Source: Cellulomonas dongxiuzhuiae (lineage in GTDB: Bacteria; Actinomycetota; Actinomycetes; Actinomycetales; Cellulomonadaceae). Taken from it: a DNA stretch of 64,000 nt. The number at the start of each line of letters is the position of its first letter. The first letter of the stretch is position 1. The notes below the pieces were generated by a model that was given only the letters and a program-made list of their open reading frames with translations, ran no database searches and was not told the DNA's origin. The DNA lies in contig NZ_CP076023.1 in NCBI RefSeq assembly GCF_018623035.1, positions 2,108,001-2,172,000 of the forward strand, written 5' to 3'. Of this stretch, positions 16,401-25,299 are shown one piece after another. Made by a program: the position numbers and the translations under genes.

Positions 16401-17192
16401 GTGACCTTGAGCAACGAGATCGTGGCGGTGCAGTACGCGCACCGCACCACGACCGGGACGGAGACCTACTACCGGTACCCGACGTACGGCGAGAGCGACT
16501 GCGATCTCGCCATGAGCTACTGGTTCTGGGTCGTCACCGCCCCTGACGGCACGATCACCGTGGTGGACACGGGGTTCTCGGAGCACTCCGCCCGCACCCG
16601 GGGCCGGTCCTACGACGTGCACCCGCGCGACGCGCTGCTCACCCTGGGCATCGACCCACGGGCCGTCGGCACGGTGGTCCTGTCGCACCTGCACTGGGAC
16701 CACACCGGGAACGTCGACCTGTTCCCCGGCGCGCGCATCGTGCTCGACCAGCGCGAGTGGGACTTCTGGCACGGCCGGCACGCGGACAAGCACGTCATCG
16801 CGTTCTCGGGGCCGGGCCCCGACGCCGACGTGCTGGCCCGCGCGCAGGCCGAGGGCCGGCTGGACCTCGTGGACCTCGACGAGGCGCTCGAGCTCGCGCC
16901 CGGGATCGTGCTGCAGCGTCTGGGGGGGCACACGCCCGGGAGCGCGGTCGTCCACGTCAGCACGGCCGAGCACCGGGTGATCATCGCCGGGGACGTCGTG
17001 CACTTCTCCGACGAGGTCCGCCGCGACCGTCCGTTCAACGTCTTCACGGACCTGCTCGAGCTCTTCGACGCCTACGAGTACCTCCGCCAGTTCGAGAACG
17101 AGGGCGGCATCGTGCTCGCGGGGCACGACCCCGAGGTCGCCGGCCGCTTCCCGGCGGTCGACGGCGCCCCCTGGGCGGTGAGGGTGCGATGA
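16401..17192 (+). CDS. MBL-fold metallo-hydrolase, lactonase (AttM/AiiA)-like
   Basis: This 263-residue metallo-beta-lactamase-fold enzyme has the dinuclear zinc motif H96-x-H98-x-D100-H101 ('SHLHWDHTGN'), a further histidine in 'GGHTPGSAVVHV', an aspartate in 'IIAGDVVHFSD' and the final 'AGHDPEV' histidine. The pattern is closest to N-acyl-homoserine lactonases and related lactone hydrolases. In this operon it may open a lactone form of the growth substrate; quorum quenching is an alternative. The start is GTG 16401 after AAGGAAGGT; TTG 16407 is possible. It ends in an ATGA overlap with the MmgE/PrpD gene. Confidence 0.85.
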   Translation: MTLSNEIVAVQYAHRTTTGTETYYRYPTYGESDCDLAMSYWFWVVTAPDGTITVVDTGFSEHSARTRGRSYDVHPRDALLTLGIDPRAVGTVVLSHLHWDHTGNVDLFPGARIVLDQREWDFWHGRHADKHVIAFSGPGPDADVLARAQAEGRLDLVDLDEALELAPGIVLQRLGGHTPGSAVVHVSTAEHRVIIAGDVVHFSDEVRRDRPFNVFTDLLELFDAYEYLRQFENEGGIVLAGHDPEVAGRFPAVDGAPWAVRVR

Positions 17193-18568
17193 GCGCCACC
17201 ACGCTGCTGGCCGAGGCGGTCAACGGTGCCGGCGTGGCACCACGTCCCGAGAACCACCCACGTCTTGCCGACATGGTCCTCGACGTCCTCGGCTGCACGC
17301 TGGCCGGCGTCGGCGAGCGGGCCCCGCGGGCGTGCCGCGACGGTGCCGTCGCGGCGCCGGGCGACGCCACCGTCTTCGGCACGGGCACCGGGCTCGCGCC
17401 CGCCGACGCCGCGCTCGCCAACGGCGCGGCCGCGCACGCGCTGGACTTCGACGACGTGCAGCAACCGTGGTTCGGTCACCCGTCGGCCGTGCTCGTCCCC
17501 GCGGTGTGGGCGGCGGCGGACGTCGAGAGCGCCCGTGGGCGGCCGGTCACCGGAGCCGACGTGCTCGAGGCCGTCCACACCGGGCTGGTCGTCGGCGACG
17601 GCATCGGGGCACTGCTCAACACCGCCCACTACGACGCGGGCTGGCACCCCACGGGGACCATCGGCACGCTCGCGGCTGCGGCTGCGACCGCGCACCTGTG
17701 GGGCCTGGACGTCCGGCAGACCGCGGACGCCCTCGGCCTGGCCGCGGCATCGTCGGGCGGGCTACGGGTGAGCTTCGGGTCGGACGCGAAGCCGCTGCAG
17801 GCCGGTCTCGCGGCACGGGCCGGGCTGACGGCGGCGGGGCTGGCACGTGCGGGGGCACGATCGGCCGCCGAGACGATCGAGGGTGCACACGGGTTCGCGG
17901 CGACCCACGGGGCGGCCGGGGCCATCACCTCGACGCTCCTGGCCGACGCGCTCGAGGTCGCCCGCGACCAGGCGCTCGCGAGGATCTCGTTCAAGCGCTA
18001 CCCGAGCTGCTCGGCGACGAACGCGGCTCTCGACGGGGTGCTCGAGCTACGAGCCGAGTGCGGCGGGCGTACGGTGCGCACCATCGCGTGCGAGATCGAC
18101 CCGCTGGCCGTCCGCCTGCTCGTCCACCACCGCCCGGAGGTCCCCGCGCAGGCCAAGTTCTCTCTCGAGTACTGCCTGGCCGCGGCGTGGGTCCGCGGGC
18201 ACCTCGATCTCACCGACTTCACCCCCGAGGCCGTGGCGGACCCGCGGGTGCGCGACCTGATGGACCGCATCGCGGTGCGGCCCGCCGGCCCGATGGTGTC
18301 GACCGGGGACTTCCCGGCCCACCTGACGGTGACGTTCGACGACGGGACCACCGCGACCCGTCACGTCCTGCGCGCGCAGGGGCGTCCGGAACTGCCGCTG
18401 GGCCGCGCGGCCCTGCAGGACAAGTTCGCCGCCAACGTGGCCCACCACCCCGCGTGGCTGGCCGCCGGCGACATGATCCTCAGCCTCCCCGACTGCGATG
18501 ACCTGCGCGTGGTCAGCGACATCCTGCGCCGCCAGGCGCCCGCAACGACGAAGGAGTCGGTCCGATGA
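17189..18568 (+). CDS. MmgE/PrpD family protein
   Basis: The 459-residue protein is of the MmgE/PrpD family, which includes 2-methylcitrate dehydratase, cis-aconitate decarboxylase and iminodisuccinate epimerase. Family features are 'MVLDVLGCTLAGVG', 'ANGAAAHALDFDDV' (about residues 72-85), 'GWHPTGTIGTLAAAAATAHLWGL', 'SFGSDAKPLQAGLAARAGL' and 'FKRYPSCSATNAALDG'. It probably dehydrates or isomerises a substituted hydroxy-polycarboxylate. The ATG at 17189 overlaps the previous stop (ATGA), and its own stop overlaps the lyase gene the same way. The adjacent 2-methylisocitrate-lyase-like gene supports a methylcitrate-like dehydration and cleavage sequence, but no citrate synthase homologue is present here. 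Confidence 0.88.
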   Translation: MSATTLLAEAVNGAGVAPRPENHPRLADMVLDVLGCTLAGVGERAPRACRDGAVAAPGDATVFGTGTGLAPADAALANGAAAHALDFDDVQQPWFGHPSAVLVPAVWAAADVESARGRPVTGADVLEAVHTGLVVGDGIGALLNTAHYDAGWHPTGTIGTLAAAAATAHLWGLDVRQTADALGLAAASSGGLRVSFGSDAKPLQAGLAARAGLTAAGLARAGARSAAETIEGAHGFAATHGAAGAITSTLLADALEVARDQALARISFKRYPSCSATNAALDGVLELRAECGGRTVRTIACEIDPLAVRLLVHHRPEVPAQAKFSLEYCLAAAWVRGHLDLTDFTPEAVADPRVRDLMDRIAVRPAGPMVSTGDFPAHLTVTFDDGTTATRHVLRAQGRPELPLGRAALQDKFAANVAHHPAWLAAGDMILSLPDCDDLRVVSDILRRQAPATTKESVR

Positions 18569-19500
18569 CCGAACGACCGCCGGTTCCCGGCCTGGTCCGC
18601 ACCCGCACGCCTCACGACCTGCGCACCGCGCTCCGTGCCGCGCTGGCACGGCCCGAGCCCCTCGTCGTGCCGGGTGTCACGGACGCCATGAGCGCGCGCC
18701 TCACCGAACGGCAGGGGTTCGGGGCGGCGTACGTCACCGGGGCCGGCATGTCCAACGCGCAGTACGGGCTGCCGGACGTCGGGCTCGTGTCGCTGGCCGA
18801 GGTGGTGGAGAACGTCGGCCGCCTCACCGCCGCGGTCGACCTCCCGCTCATCGTCGACGCCGACACCGGGTACGGCGGCCCCGTCAGCGCCATGCGGACC
18901 CTCACCCTGCTCGAGCGGGCCGGGGCGGCCGCCATCCAGTTCGAGGACCAGGAGATGCCCAAGCGCTGCGGTCACTTCGACAACCACAGCCTGGTCCCGA
19001 CCGGCCACATGCAGTCGAAGCTCGACGCGGCGCTCCAGGCCCGCCAGGACGACGCCCTCGTGGTCGTCGCGCGCACCGACGCCCGCTCCGCCGAGGGCAG
19101 CATCCAGGCGGCCATCGACCGCGCGGGCGCCTACCTCGACGCGGGCGCCGACGTGCTGTTCGTAGAGGCCCCGCGCACGGTCGAGGAGCTCGAGATGGTC
19201 GGCCGGTCGTTCCCCGACGTCCCGCTCGTCGTCAACGTCGTCGAGGGCGGTCGCACGCCGGCGCTGACGGCGCCCGAGTACGCCGAGCTCGGCTTCGGGA
19301 TCGTCCTCTACGCCAACTTCCTCATGCGCGCGGCGATCCGGGCCGAGTCCGACGCCCTGGCGTACCTGCGCGAGCACGGGGAGACGGCAGGCTTCGCCGA
19401 CCGCATCGTGTCGTGGCAGGAACGCCAGGAGCTCTTCGACCTGCCCCAGACCCTGCAGGCCGAGGCGTTCTACGACGTGCCGTGGGAGGAGCGCCCGTGA
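18565..19500 (+). CDS. Isocitrate lyase/PEP mutase family enzyme, 2-methylisocitrate or dimethylmalate lyase-like
   Basis: The 311-residue alpha/beta-barrel enzyme shows the metal-site 'VDADTGYGG' (about residues 93-101) and the catalytic-loop motif 'KRCGH' in 'QFEDQEMPKRCGHF', the form found in PrpB-type 2-methylisocitrate lyases and 2,3-dimethylmalate lyase rather than in PEP mutase. Such enzymes split a substituted malate or isocitrate into pyruvate or glyoxylate plus a second acid. ATGA and GTGA overlaps tie it to both neighbours. The exact substrate is undetermined. Confidence 0.87.
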   Translation: MTERPPVPGLVRTRTPHDLRTALRAALARPEPLVVPGVTDAMSARLTERQGFGAAYVTGAGMSNAQYGLPDVGLVSLAEVVENVGRLTAAVDLPLIVDADTGYGGPVSAMRTLTLLERAGAAAIQFEDQEMPKRCGHFDNHSLVPTGHMQSKLDAALQARQDDALVVVARTDARSAEGSIQAAIDRAGAYLDAGADVLFVEAPRTVEELEMVGRSFPDVPLVVNVVEGGRTPALTAPEYAELGFGIVLYANFLMRAAIRAESDALAYLREHGETAGFADRIVSWQERQELFDLPQTLQAEAFYDVPWEERP

Positions 19501-20888
19501 GCGGCCCGATCCCCCCGCAGGTCGACGTCCTGGTCGTCGGCGGCGGGCTGGCCGGCCACGCCGCTGCGCTCGCCGCCGCCGAGGACGGCGCCGTCGTGCT
19601 GCAGGTCGAGAAGCAGCCCGTGACGGGCGGCTCCACGGTCCTCAGCGCGGGTCTGAGTGCCTTCGCCGGCACCGACGAGCAGGCCGAGGCCGGCGTCCAG
19701 GACTCGGTCACGCTGCTGCACGACGACATCCTCGCCACGGGGTTCCACAAGAACGACCCCCGGCTCGTCGACCTGTACTGCTCCCACCAGGCCGAGACCT
19801 ACCGCTGGCTGAAGGCCCTCGGGGTCCGCTACGGGAACCTGCACGCCGCGGCCGGCCAGAGCGTGCCGCGCTCCCATCCCACCGACACCCGCCGCATGCT
19901 CGACCTGCTCGCGTCACGGGCCGCCGAGCTGGGCGTCCAGCTGCGCACCGGCGTCCGCGCCCAGCACCTCGTGCGCGAGCACGGCAGGGTCGTCGGTGCC
20001 GTGCTCGAGGCGTCCGGCACGGCCGTCGAGGTCCGCGCAGGGTCCACCGTGCTCGCCAGCGGCGGCTTCGCGCGCGACCGTGCCCTGCTGGACAAGTTCG
20101 CACCGCAGATGGCGCTCGCCCTCCAGGCGGGCGGCGCGGGCAACGTCGGCGACGGCCTGCGGATGGCGTGGCAGCTGGGAGCCGACGTCATCGACACGCC
20201 CTTCATCAAGGGCACCTACGGGATCTACCCGTTGCCTCACGACGGTGAGCACGGCACCGGCATCCACGCGATCTACAAGGGCGGGATCGCGGTGAACGTG
20301 CACGGCAAGCGGTTCGTCGACGAGTCGCTGCCCTACAAGGTCGTCGGTGACGCGAACCTCGCCCAGCCGGACGGGCGATCGGTCCAGCTCTTCGACTCGC
20401 GCGTGCTGCGCGCGAGCGACGCAGCGGTGCCGATCTTCGACTTCGAGGGTCGCCGGGACAGCGGGATCCTCGTCGAGGCCGACACCGTGGAGGAGCTCGC
20501 CGCCGCCATGGGACTCGACGTCGCGGCCACGGCAGCGACCGTGGCGGAGTACAACCGCCGCATCCGGACCGGCGAGCACGACGAGCTCGGCCGGGTGCAC
20601 CTCTCCGGTGGGGTCGGGGAGATCTTCCCGCTCGTCGAACCCCCCTTCTACGGGCACCTGTCGGGCACGGTGGTCCTGGCCACCTACTGCGGCCTCGTGG
20701 TCGACCGCGCGCTGCGGGTGCACGACGTCCTCGGTGACCCGATCGACGGGCTGTACGCCGCCGGCGAGATCGTCGGCGGGTTCCACGGCGCCGGCTACAT
20801 GACGGGCACGTCCATCGGCAAGGCCGGGATCTTCGGCCGGCTGGCCGGCAGGTCCGCGGCCGCAGCCGCGAGCGGGGTCCCACGATGA
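19497..20888 (+). CDS. FAD-dependent oxidoreductase, fumarate reductase flavoprotein type (first of three)
   Basis: This 463-residue flavoprotein has the FAD motif 'DVLVVGGGLAGHAAALAAAEDG' (about residues 9-30), the flavin-proximal 'GGSTVLSAG', the 'ASGGFARDRALL' segment and the C-terminal FAD-binding 'GLYAAGEIVGGFHGAGYMTGTSIGKAGIFGRLAGR'. This is the soluble fumarate reductase/3-ketosteroid dehydrogenase/tricarballylate dehydrogenase superfamily, which adds or removes hydrogens across a C-C bond next to a carbonyl. No TAT or Sec signal is present, so it is cytoplasmic. GTG 19497 forms a GTGA overlap with the lyase gene. The electron partner is unknown. Confidence 0.88.
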   Translation: MSGPIPPQVDVLVVGGGLAGHAAALAAAEDGAVVLQVEKQPVTGGSTVLSAGLSAFAGTDEQAEAGVQDSVTLLHDDILATGFHKNDPRLVDLYCSHQAETYRWLKALGVRYGNLHAAAGQSVPRSHPTDTRRMLDLLASRAAELGVQLRTGVRAQHLVREHGRVVGAVLEASGTAVEVRAGSTVLASGGFARDRALLDKFAPQMALALQAGGAGNVGDGLRMAWQLGADVIDTPFIKGTYGIYPLPHDGEHGTGIHAIYKGGIAVNVHGKRFVDESLPYKVVGDANLAQPDGRSVQLFDSRVLRASDAAVPIFDFEGRRDSGILVEADTVEELAAAMGLDVAATAATVAEYNRRIRTGEHDELGRVHLSGGVGEIFPLVEPPFYGHLSGTVVLATYCGLVVDRALRVHDVLGDPIDGLYAAGEIVGGFHGAGYMTGTSIGKAGIFGRLAGRSAAAAASGVPR

Positions 20889-21670
20889 GCGACACCAGCA
20901 GGCTGGACGGACAGGTGGCCGTCGTCGTCGGCGCGGGCCACGGCGGGCTGGGCGCGCGCGCGGCCGCCGCACTGGCCGGCCGCGGCGCCCACGTGGTCGT
21001 GACCGAGCACGAGCGGGAGTCCGACAACCTGCGCGCGACTCTCGCGAACCTGCCCGACGGCGCGCTCGGCCTGCACTGCGACGTGACGCGCGCCGACCAG
21101 GTCGAGGCGACCATGGACGAGGTGCTCACGCGGCTCGGCCGCGTCGACGTGCTCGTCAGCTGCGCCGGCACGATGCTCCGCCGGGAGTTCGACCTCACCA
21201 CCCCCGACGAGTTCGAGCACGTGCTCAGGGTCAACACCGTGGGCACGTGGCTGGTCGCCGGTGCAGCGGGGAAGATCATGCGCGACCACCGGCCCGACGG
21301 CGCAGCACCCGGCCGCATCGTCACCACCAGCACCGTCTACGCCGAGCGGGTCGGCCCCATCCCCGAGGCCGCCTACTACGCCTCCAAGGCGGGGGTCCTG
21401 AACGTCACCCGGGCCCTGGCGCAGGAGCTCGGCCCCTTCGGGATCCGGGCGAACTGCCTGGCGCCGGGCGTCTTCTACCCGACACGCATGACGTCGGCGC
21501 TCGAGGAGTCGCCCGAGCGGCTCGACTGGTTCGCCCGACGCACGATGCTCGGGCGCAACGGCGACCCGGACAAGGACTTCACCGGTCCGATGCTCTTCCT
21601 CGCCACCGAGGAGTCCAGCTTCGTGACCGGACAGGTCCTGTACGTCGACGGCGGATGGTCCGCCTGGTGA
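20885..21670 (+). CDS. Short-chain dehydrogenase/reductase
   Basis: This 261-residue classical SDR has the nucleotide-binding glycine motif 'VVGAGHGGLGARAA' (about residues 14-27), 'VLVSCAGTM' in place of NNAG, the catalytic serine region 'IVTTSTVYAE' and 'YYASK' (YxxxK, about 160-164), and ends 'GQVLYVDGGWSAW'. It should interconvert a hydroxyl and a ketone using NAD(P)H. It is coupled by ATGA to the flavoprotein before it and is followed closely by the isochorismatase-fold gene. It probably acts on a pathway intermediate rather than in fatty acid synthesis. Confidence 0.9.
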   Translation: MSDTSRLDGQVAVVVGAGHGGLGARAAAALAGRGAHVVVTEHERESDNLRATLANLPDGALGLHCDVTRADQVEATMDEVLTRLGRVDVLVSCAGTMLRREFDLTTPDEFEHVLRVNTVGTWLVAGAAGKIMRDHRPDGAAPGRIVTTSTVYAERVGPIPEAAYYASKAGVLNVTRALAQELGPFGIRANCLAPGVFYPTRMTSALEESPERLDWFARRTMLGRNGDPDKDFTGPMLFLATEESSFVTGQVLYVDGGWSAW

Positions 21671-21693
21671 CCCCGAACGAGAGGAACGTCGCT

Positions 21694-22311
21694 GTGACTG
21701 CCAACGCGACCGACGACCCCACCACCGCCCTGCTGATGCTCGACTACGAGGTCGCACTCTGCCTGCCGGGGCCCCACCTGAAGATGCCGCCCCTCGAGGC
21801 GCAGATCTCCCAGCGGGGCACTCTCGCCGCTGCCGAACGCGTGCTGACGGCGGCGCGCGCGTCCGGCGGCAAGGTCGTGCACGTGCGCCTCGCGTTCGAC
21901 GAGACGTACAGCAACCGCACCAACCGCCACCCGAGGTTCGACCCGTACGAGGACAACCGGCTGATGCTCCAGGGCTCGCCCGAGGCCGCGTTCGTCCCCC
22001 AGCTCTCCCCCGTGGCGGGCGAGACCGTCGTGCAGAAGGGCTGCGTGGACCCGTTCGTCGGGACCCAGCTCACCGAGGTGCTGCTGCACGCCGGCGTGCA
22101 GCGGGTCGTCCTCGGCGGGGTCGCCTCGAACCTCGTGGTCGAGTCGACCGCGCGGACCGCGTGCGACAAGGGCTTCGAGGTCGTGGTCGTCGAGGACATG
22201 TGCGCGTCGTTCGACCCCGAGCTGCACCGCATGTCGTTCGAGCGACTCATGCCGATGTTCGGCCGCGTGACGACGGCCGACGACGTGATCCGCGAGGTGT
22301 TCGGTGGCTGA
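21694..22311 (+). CDS. Isochorismatase-fold hydrolase without the family cysteine
   Basis: The 205-residue protein has the isochorismatase/cysteine hydrolase fold with the aspartate D17 ('LLMLDYE') and lysine K115 ('VVQKGCVDPF'). The position that is the nucleophilic cysteine in amidases of this family (G-V-x-[TS]-x-x-C-V-x-x-T-A) is V148 here ('GGVASNLVVESTA', codon 22135-22137 GTG). It therefore should not be a cysteine amidase; true isochorismatases such as EntB and PhzD also lack the cysteine, so vinyl-ether or another water-mediated hydrolysis is possible. The start is taken as GTG 21694 because ACGAGAGGA lies eight bases before it; GTG 21667, overlapping the SDR stop, is the alternative. 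Confidence 0.85.
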   Translation: MTANATDDPTTALLMLDYEVALCLPGPHLKMPPLEAQISQRGTLAAAERVLTAARASGGKVVHVRLAFDETYSNRTNRHPRFDPYEDNRLMLQGSPEAAFVPQLSPVAGETVVQKGCVDPFVGTQLTEVLLHAGVQRVVLGGVASNLVVESTARTACDKGFEVVVVEDMCASFDPELHRMSFERLMPMFGRVTTADDVIREVFGG

Positions 22312-23152
22312 ACCCGACGCTCCCCTCCGCATCTGGCACCAGAGCTTCACGGTGCTCGACGACGTCCCCCACTACGACGCGGCGTTGCGGCGGCACCTCG
22401 CCGCCGTGGCCCGGCCCGGCACCTCGATCGACCTGCACGGCATGCGGCCGGGGACGTACCCGAGCGACTACCCCGGGACGCACATCGGCTTCAGCTACCT
22501 GTCGGACCTGCACAAGGAGCAGTTCGTCCAGGGAGCGCTCGACGCCGAGGCCGCCGGGTACGACGCCTACATGATCGCCACGATCCCGGACATCGGCTTC
22601 GAGGAGATCCGCACGCTCGTCGACATGCCCGTCGTCGCCTTCGGGCACGCGTCGGTGCACGCGGCGGCCCAGCTGGGCTCCAAGGTCGGGATCGTGAACT
22701 TCATCGGGGCCCTCGCCCCGCAGCTGCGGCGGAACTTCGAGCACTACCGCGTCGCCGACCTGGTCGGCCCGATCGTCCAGGTCGACGCCCGGTTCGCGGA
22801 CGTGATGGCCGCGTACGCCGCGCCGGACCAGCTCGTGGCCGCCTTCGAGGATGCGGTGCGTCGTGCCGCCGAGGCCGGAGCCGACGTGGTGGTGCCCGGG
22901 GAGGGCCCGCTCAACGTGTTCCTCGCGGACCAGGGCGTCACCGAGGTCGACGGCATCCCGGTGGTCGACTCGCTGGGCGCCCTCGTCGCCCAGGCCGAGG
23001 ACCGTGTGCGCGCCTACCGGCGCACCGGCGTCCGGCCCGCGCGGACGGGCTTCTACGGCGCCCGGCCCGCACGGGAGCTGGTCGAGGCGGCGCGCGCGTT
23101 CTACGGGCTGCCGTCGTCGATCGGCGCGACGAGCCGGGAGCGACCGGCATGA
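22304..23152 (+). CDS. Asp/Glu/hydantoin racemase-fold protein with no cysteine
   Basis: The 282-residue protein has the general layout of the aspartate/glutamate/hydantoin racemase superfamily ('GYDAYMIATIPDIGFEEIR', 'VVAFGHASVHAAAQLGSKVGIVNF', 'EAGADVVVPGEGPLN'). The two catalytic cysteines of the family correspond to T93 and E200, and no cysteine occurs anywhere in the protein. A two-base racemase or maleate isomerase mechanism is therefore excluded as known. It might be a divergent isomerase, decarboxylase or hydrolase. GTG 22304 overlaps the previous gene by eight bases, and the stop overlaps the regulator gene (ATGA). Confidence 0.8.
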   Translation: MAEPDAPLRIWHQSFTVLDDVPHYDAALRRHLAAVARPGTSIDLHGMRPGTYPSDYPGTHIGFSYLSDLHKEQFVQGALDAEAAGYDAYMIATIPDIGFEEIRTLVDMPVVAFGHASVHAAAQLGSKVGIVNFIGALAPQLRRNFEHYRVADLVGPIVQVDARFADVMAAYAAPDQLVAAFEDAVRRAAEAGADVVVPGEGPLNVFLADQGVTEVDGIPVVDSLGALVAQAEDRVRAYRRTGVRPARTGFYGARPARELVEAARAFYGLPSSIGATSRERPA

Positions 23153-23838
23153 CCCCGGACGAGAACCCGGCGCTCGAGGTGACGACCACCCGCGACGTGG
23201 CCGAGCGGTGGCTGCGCGCGGCCATCGTCGACGGCCGCTTCGCGCCCGGCGAGCGTCTCAACGAGGTGCTGATCGCCGGTGAGCTGGGCATCAGCCGCGG
23301 CCCGCTGCGCGAGGCGATCCAGACGCTCTCGTCGGCCGGTCTGCTGGTCCAGGTGCGTCACAAGGGCGCCTACGTGCCGTCCATCGAGGCCGGTGAGCTG
23401 CGGGACCTCTACGGTGCGCGCATCGCGCTGGAACGCCACGTCGCCGTCCTGCTGGCACGCGAGGAGCGCCCCGACGTGGCACGCACCCTCTCCGGGATGA
23501 TCGCCGAGACCGAGAAGGCCATCGGCAGCGACGACGCCCCCTACCCCTCCGACCTGGACTTCCACCAGGCGATGGTCGCCCTGGCCGACAACGCCGTCCT
23601 CACCCAGCTCACCGGGGAGATCCAGCACCGGATCCTGCTCGCCCGCGCCCGCAGCGCCCGTGACCCCCACCGTGCGGCACGGGCGCTGGACGAGCACGCC
23701 GCGATCGTCCGGGCGATCGTCGCCGGCGATCCCGAACGCGCAGGGAACCTCATGGAGGAGCACCTCGCCCACTCCCTGGAGAACGCACTCCACCAGCTGT
23801 CCGCGCACGCGCCCGCGCGGCCGGCCGACAGCCACTGA
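23149..23838 (+). CDS. GntR family transcriptional regulator, FCD (FadR) subfamily
   Basis: The 229-residue regulator has an N-terminal winged helix ('RDVAERWLRAAIVDGRFAPGERLNEVLIAGELGISRGPLREAIQTLSSAGLLVQ', about residues 15-68) and an all-helical FCD ligand domain (about 80-215) whose histidines ('DFHQAM', 'EHAAIVRAI', 'EEHLAH') usually hold a metal that binds carboxylate effectors. It is embedded in the operon and coupled by ATGA to the racemase-fold gene. The likely target is the palindrome overlapping the -35 box at 13425-13438, with a carboxylic acid pathway substrate as inducer; both are inferred. Confidence 0.9.
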   Translation: MTPDENPALEVTTTRDVAERWLRAAIVDGRFAPGERLNEVLIAGELGISRGPLREAIQTLSSAGLLVQVRHKGAYVPSIEAGELRDLYGARIALERHVAVLLAREERPDVARTLSGMIAETEKAIGSDDAPYPSDLDFHQAMVALADNAVLTQLTGEIQHRILLARARSARDPHRAARALDEHAAIVRAIVAGDPERAGNLMEEHLAHSLENALHQLSAHAPARPADSH

Positions 23839-23862
23839 AGGAACGAACGGAAGAAGTCGACG

Positions 23863-25299
23863 ATGACGATTGCCCACAACAGCAGCGCCTACGACGTGGT
23901 CGTCGTGGGCGCGGGTGCTGCCGGCCTGTCCGCCGCCCTGTCCGCGCACGAGGACCTCCACACCGACGGCCGCCGCGGGACCGTCGCCCTCCTCGAGCGC
24001 GCCACCCGCGAGCTGCGCGGCGGCAACACCCGCTGGTCCGGTGCCTTCCTGCGGCTCCAGGACGAGACGACCCCCGTGGACGGCCTGGCGGACTACGGGC
24101 TCGCGGTGTCCCAGGGGCATGCGAGCCGCGCGTACTACGAGGCGCTCACCGCCAGGGTCCCCGAGGCGTTCGGGTGGCTGGTCGCCAAGGGCGTCCAGCT
24201 GGTCGACGGCCCGACGATCTTCCTCACCGCGTCGGCCACGCGCTACCAGCCCGTCGGCGGCGGCGAGCACATCGTGGAGACGCTGTTCGACGCGGTCGAG
24301 CAGACGGACATCGCCGTGCACTACGAGACCAGCGCCGAGCACCTCGTCACCGCCGAGGACGGCTCCGTCGTCGGCGTCAGGGTGCGCACCCCCGACGGGC
24401 GTCTGCAGACCCTGGGCGCCGGCGCCGTCATCCTGGCCGCCGGCGGGTTCCAGGGCAATCCCGAGATGATGGCCAGGTACTGCGGCGCCAACGCGTACCG
24501 CATCCCCCCCATCTCGCGCGGGGGGCGCCACAACCGCGGCGACGGGCTGCGGATGGCCCTGGAGGCCGGCGCGGGCACCGAGGGCCAGTTCGACCTGTTC
24601 CACGCCGAGCCCAAGGACCCCCGCTCCCAGGTCGCCGAGGCGGTCGTCATGACCTTCCCGTACGGCATCGTGGTCAACACCCAGGGGCAGCGCTTCATCG
24701 ACGAGGGCGCCGACACCGTCGACCAGACCTACGAGAAGGTCGCGCGCGGGATCGTCAGGCAGCCCGGGTCGCTGGCCTACGCCGTGTTCGACCAGCAGGT
24801 CATGAGCACTCCCGGGTACGAGCACGCGGTGCTCACCGACGTCGACCCGGTGCAGGCAGACACCGTCGCCGACCTCGAGGCCGAGCTCGGGATGCCGCCC
24901 GGCTCGCTGGTGGCGACCGTCGAGGCCTACAACGCGGCCTGCCCGCAGGACCGCGACGCGTACGACCCCCTCGCGCTCGACGGTCTCGCCGCGACGCCGC
25001 CGGGCCAACCTGCCAAGTCGAACTGGGCCCGCCCGATCGAGCGAGGCCCGTTCTTCGCCTACCCGCAGATCTGCGCGAACGTGTTCACGTTCGGCGGCGT
25101 GCGCACGGACCTCGAGGCGCGCGTCCTCACCGCCGACGGCTACGTCATCCCGCACCTGTACGGCGCGGGCGAGATGACCGGTCTGTACTACGAGATGTAT
25201 GCGGGCTCCACGTCGGTCATGCGGTCCGTCACGTTCGGGCGTGCCGCTGGCCGCCACGCTGCTGCGCAGATCCCCGCGGCGACAGGGGGTGCCCGATGA
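23863..25299 (+). CDS. FAD-dependent oxidoreductase, tricarballylate dehydrogenase-like (second of three)
   Basis: The 478-residue flavoprotein starts 'MTIAHNSSAYDVVVVGAGAAGLSAALSAHED' with the FAD-binding glycine motif at about residues 10-28. It has 'RGGNTRWSGAFLR', 'ILAAGGFQGNPEMM', 'GIVVNTQGQRFIDEG' and the closing 'GAGEMTGLYYEMYAGSTSVMRSVTFGRAAGR'. The RGGNTRxSG form and overall layout are like TcuA tricarballylate dehydrogenase. It likely introduces or saturates a double bond in a polycarboxylate. A GAAGGAACG-like purine run precedes the ATG. It is closely related in layout to the next gene (shared 'PKSNWA/AKSNWA' near the end), suggesting duplication. Confidence 0.86.
   Translation: MTIAHNSSAYDVVVVGAGAAGLSAALSAHEDLHTDGRRGTVALLERATRELRGGNTRWSGAFLRLQDETTPVDGLADYGLAVSQGHASRAYYEALTARVPEAFGWLVAKGVQLVDGPTIFLTASATRYQPVGGGEHIVETLFDAVEQTDIAVHYETSAEHLVTAEDGSVVGVRVRTPDGRLQTLGAGAVILAAGGFQGNPEMMARYCGANAYRIPPISRGGRHNRGDGLRMALEAGAGTEGQFDLFHAEPKDPRSQVAEAVVMTFPYGIVVNTQGQRFIDEGADTVDQTYEKVARGIVRQPGSLAYAVFDQQVMSTPGYEHAVLTDVDPVQADTVADLEAELGMPPGSLVATVEAYNAACPQDRDAYDPLALDGLAATPPGQPAKSNWARPIERGPFFAYPQICANVFTFGGVRTDLEARVLTADGYVIPHLYGAGEMTGLYYEMYAGSTSVMRSVTFGRAAGRHAAAQIPAATGGAR

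Noticed and set aside
18565-19500. Glyoxylate-cycle isocitrate lyase (aceA)
   Set aside because: At 311 residues it is far shorter than AceA and has the PrpB-type KRCGH context; it is the short lyase/mutase branch.
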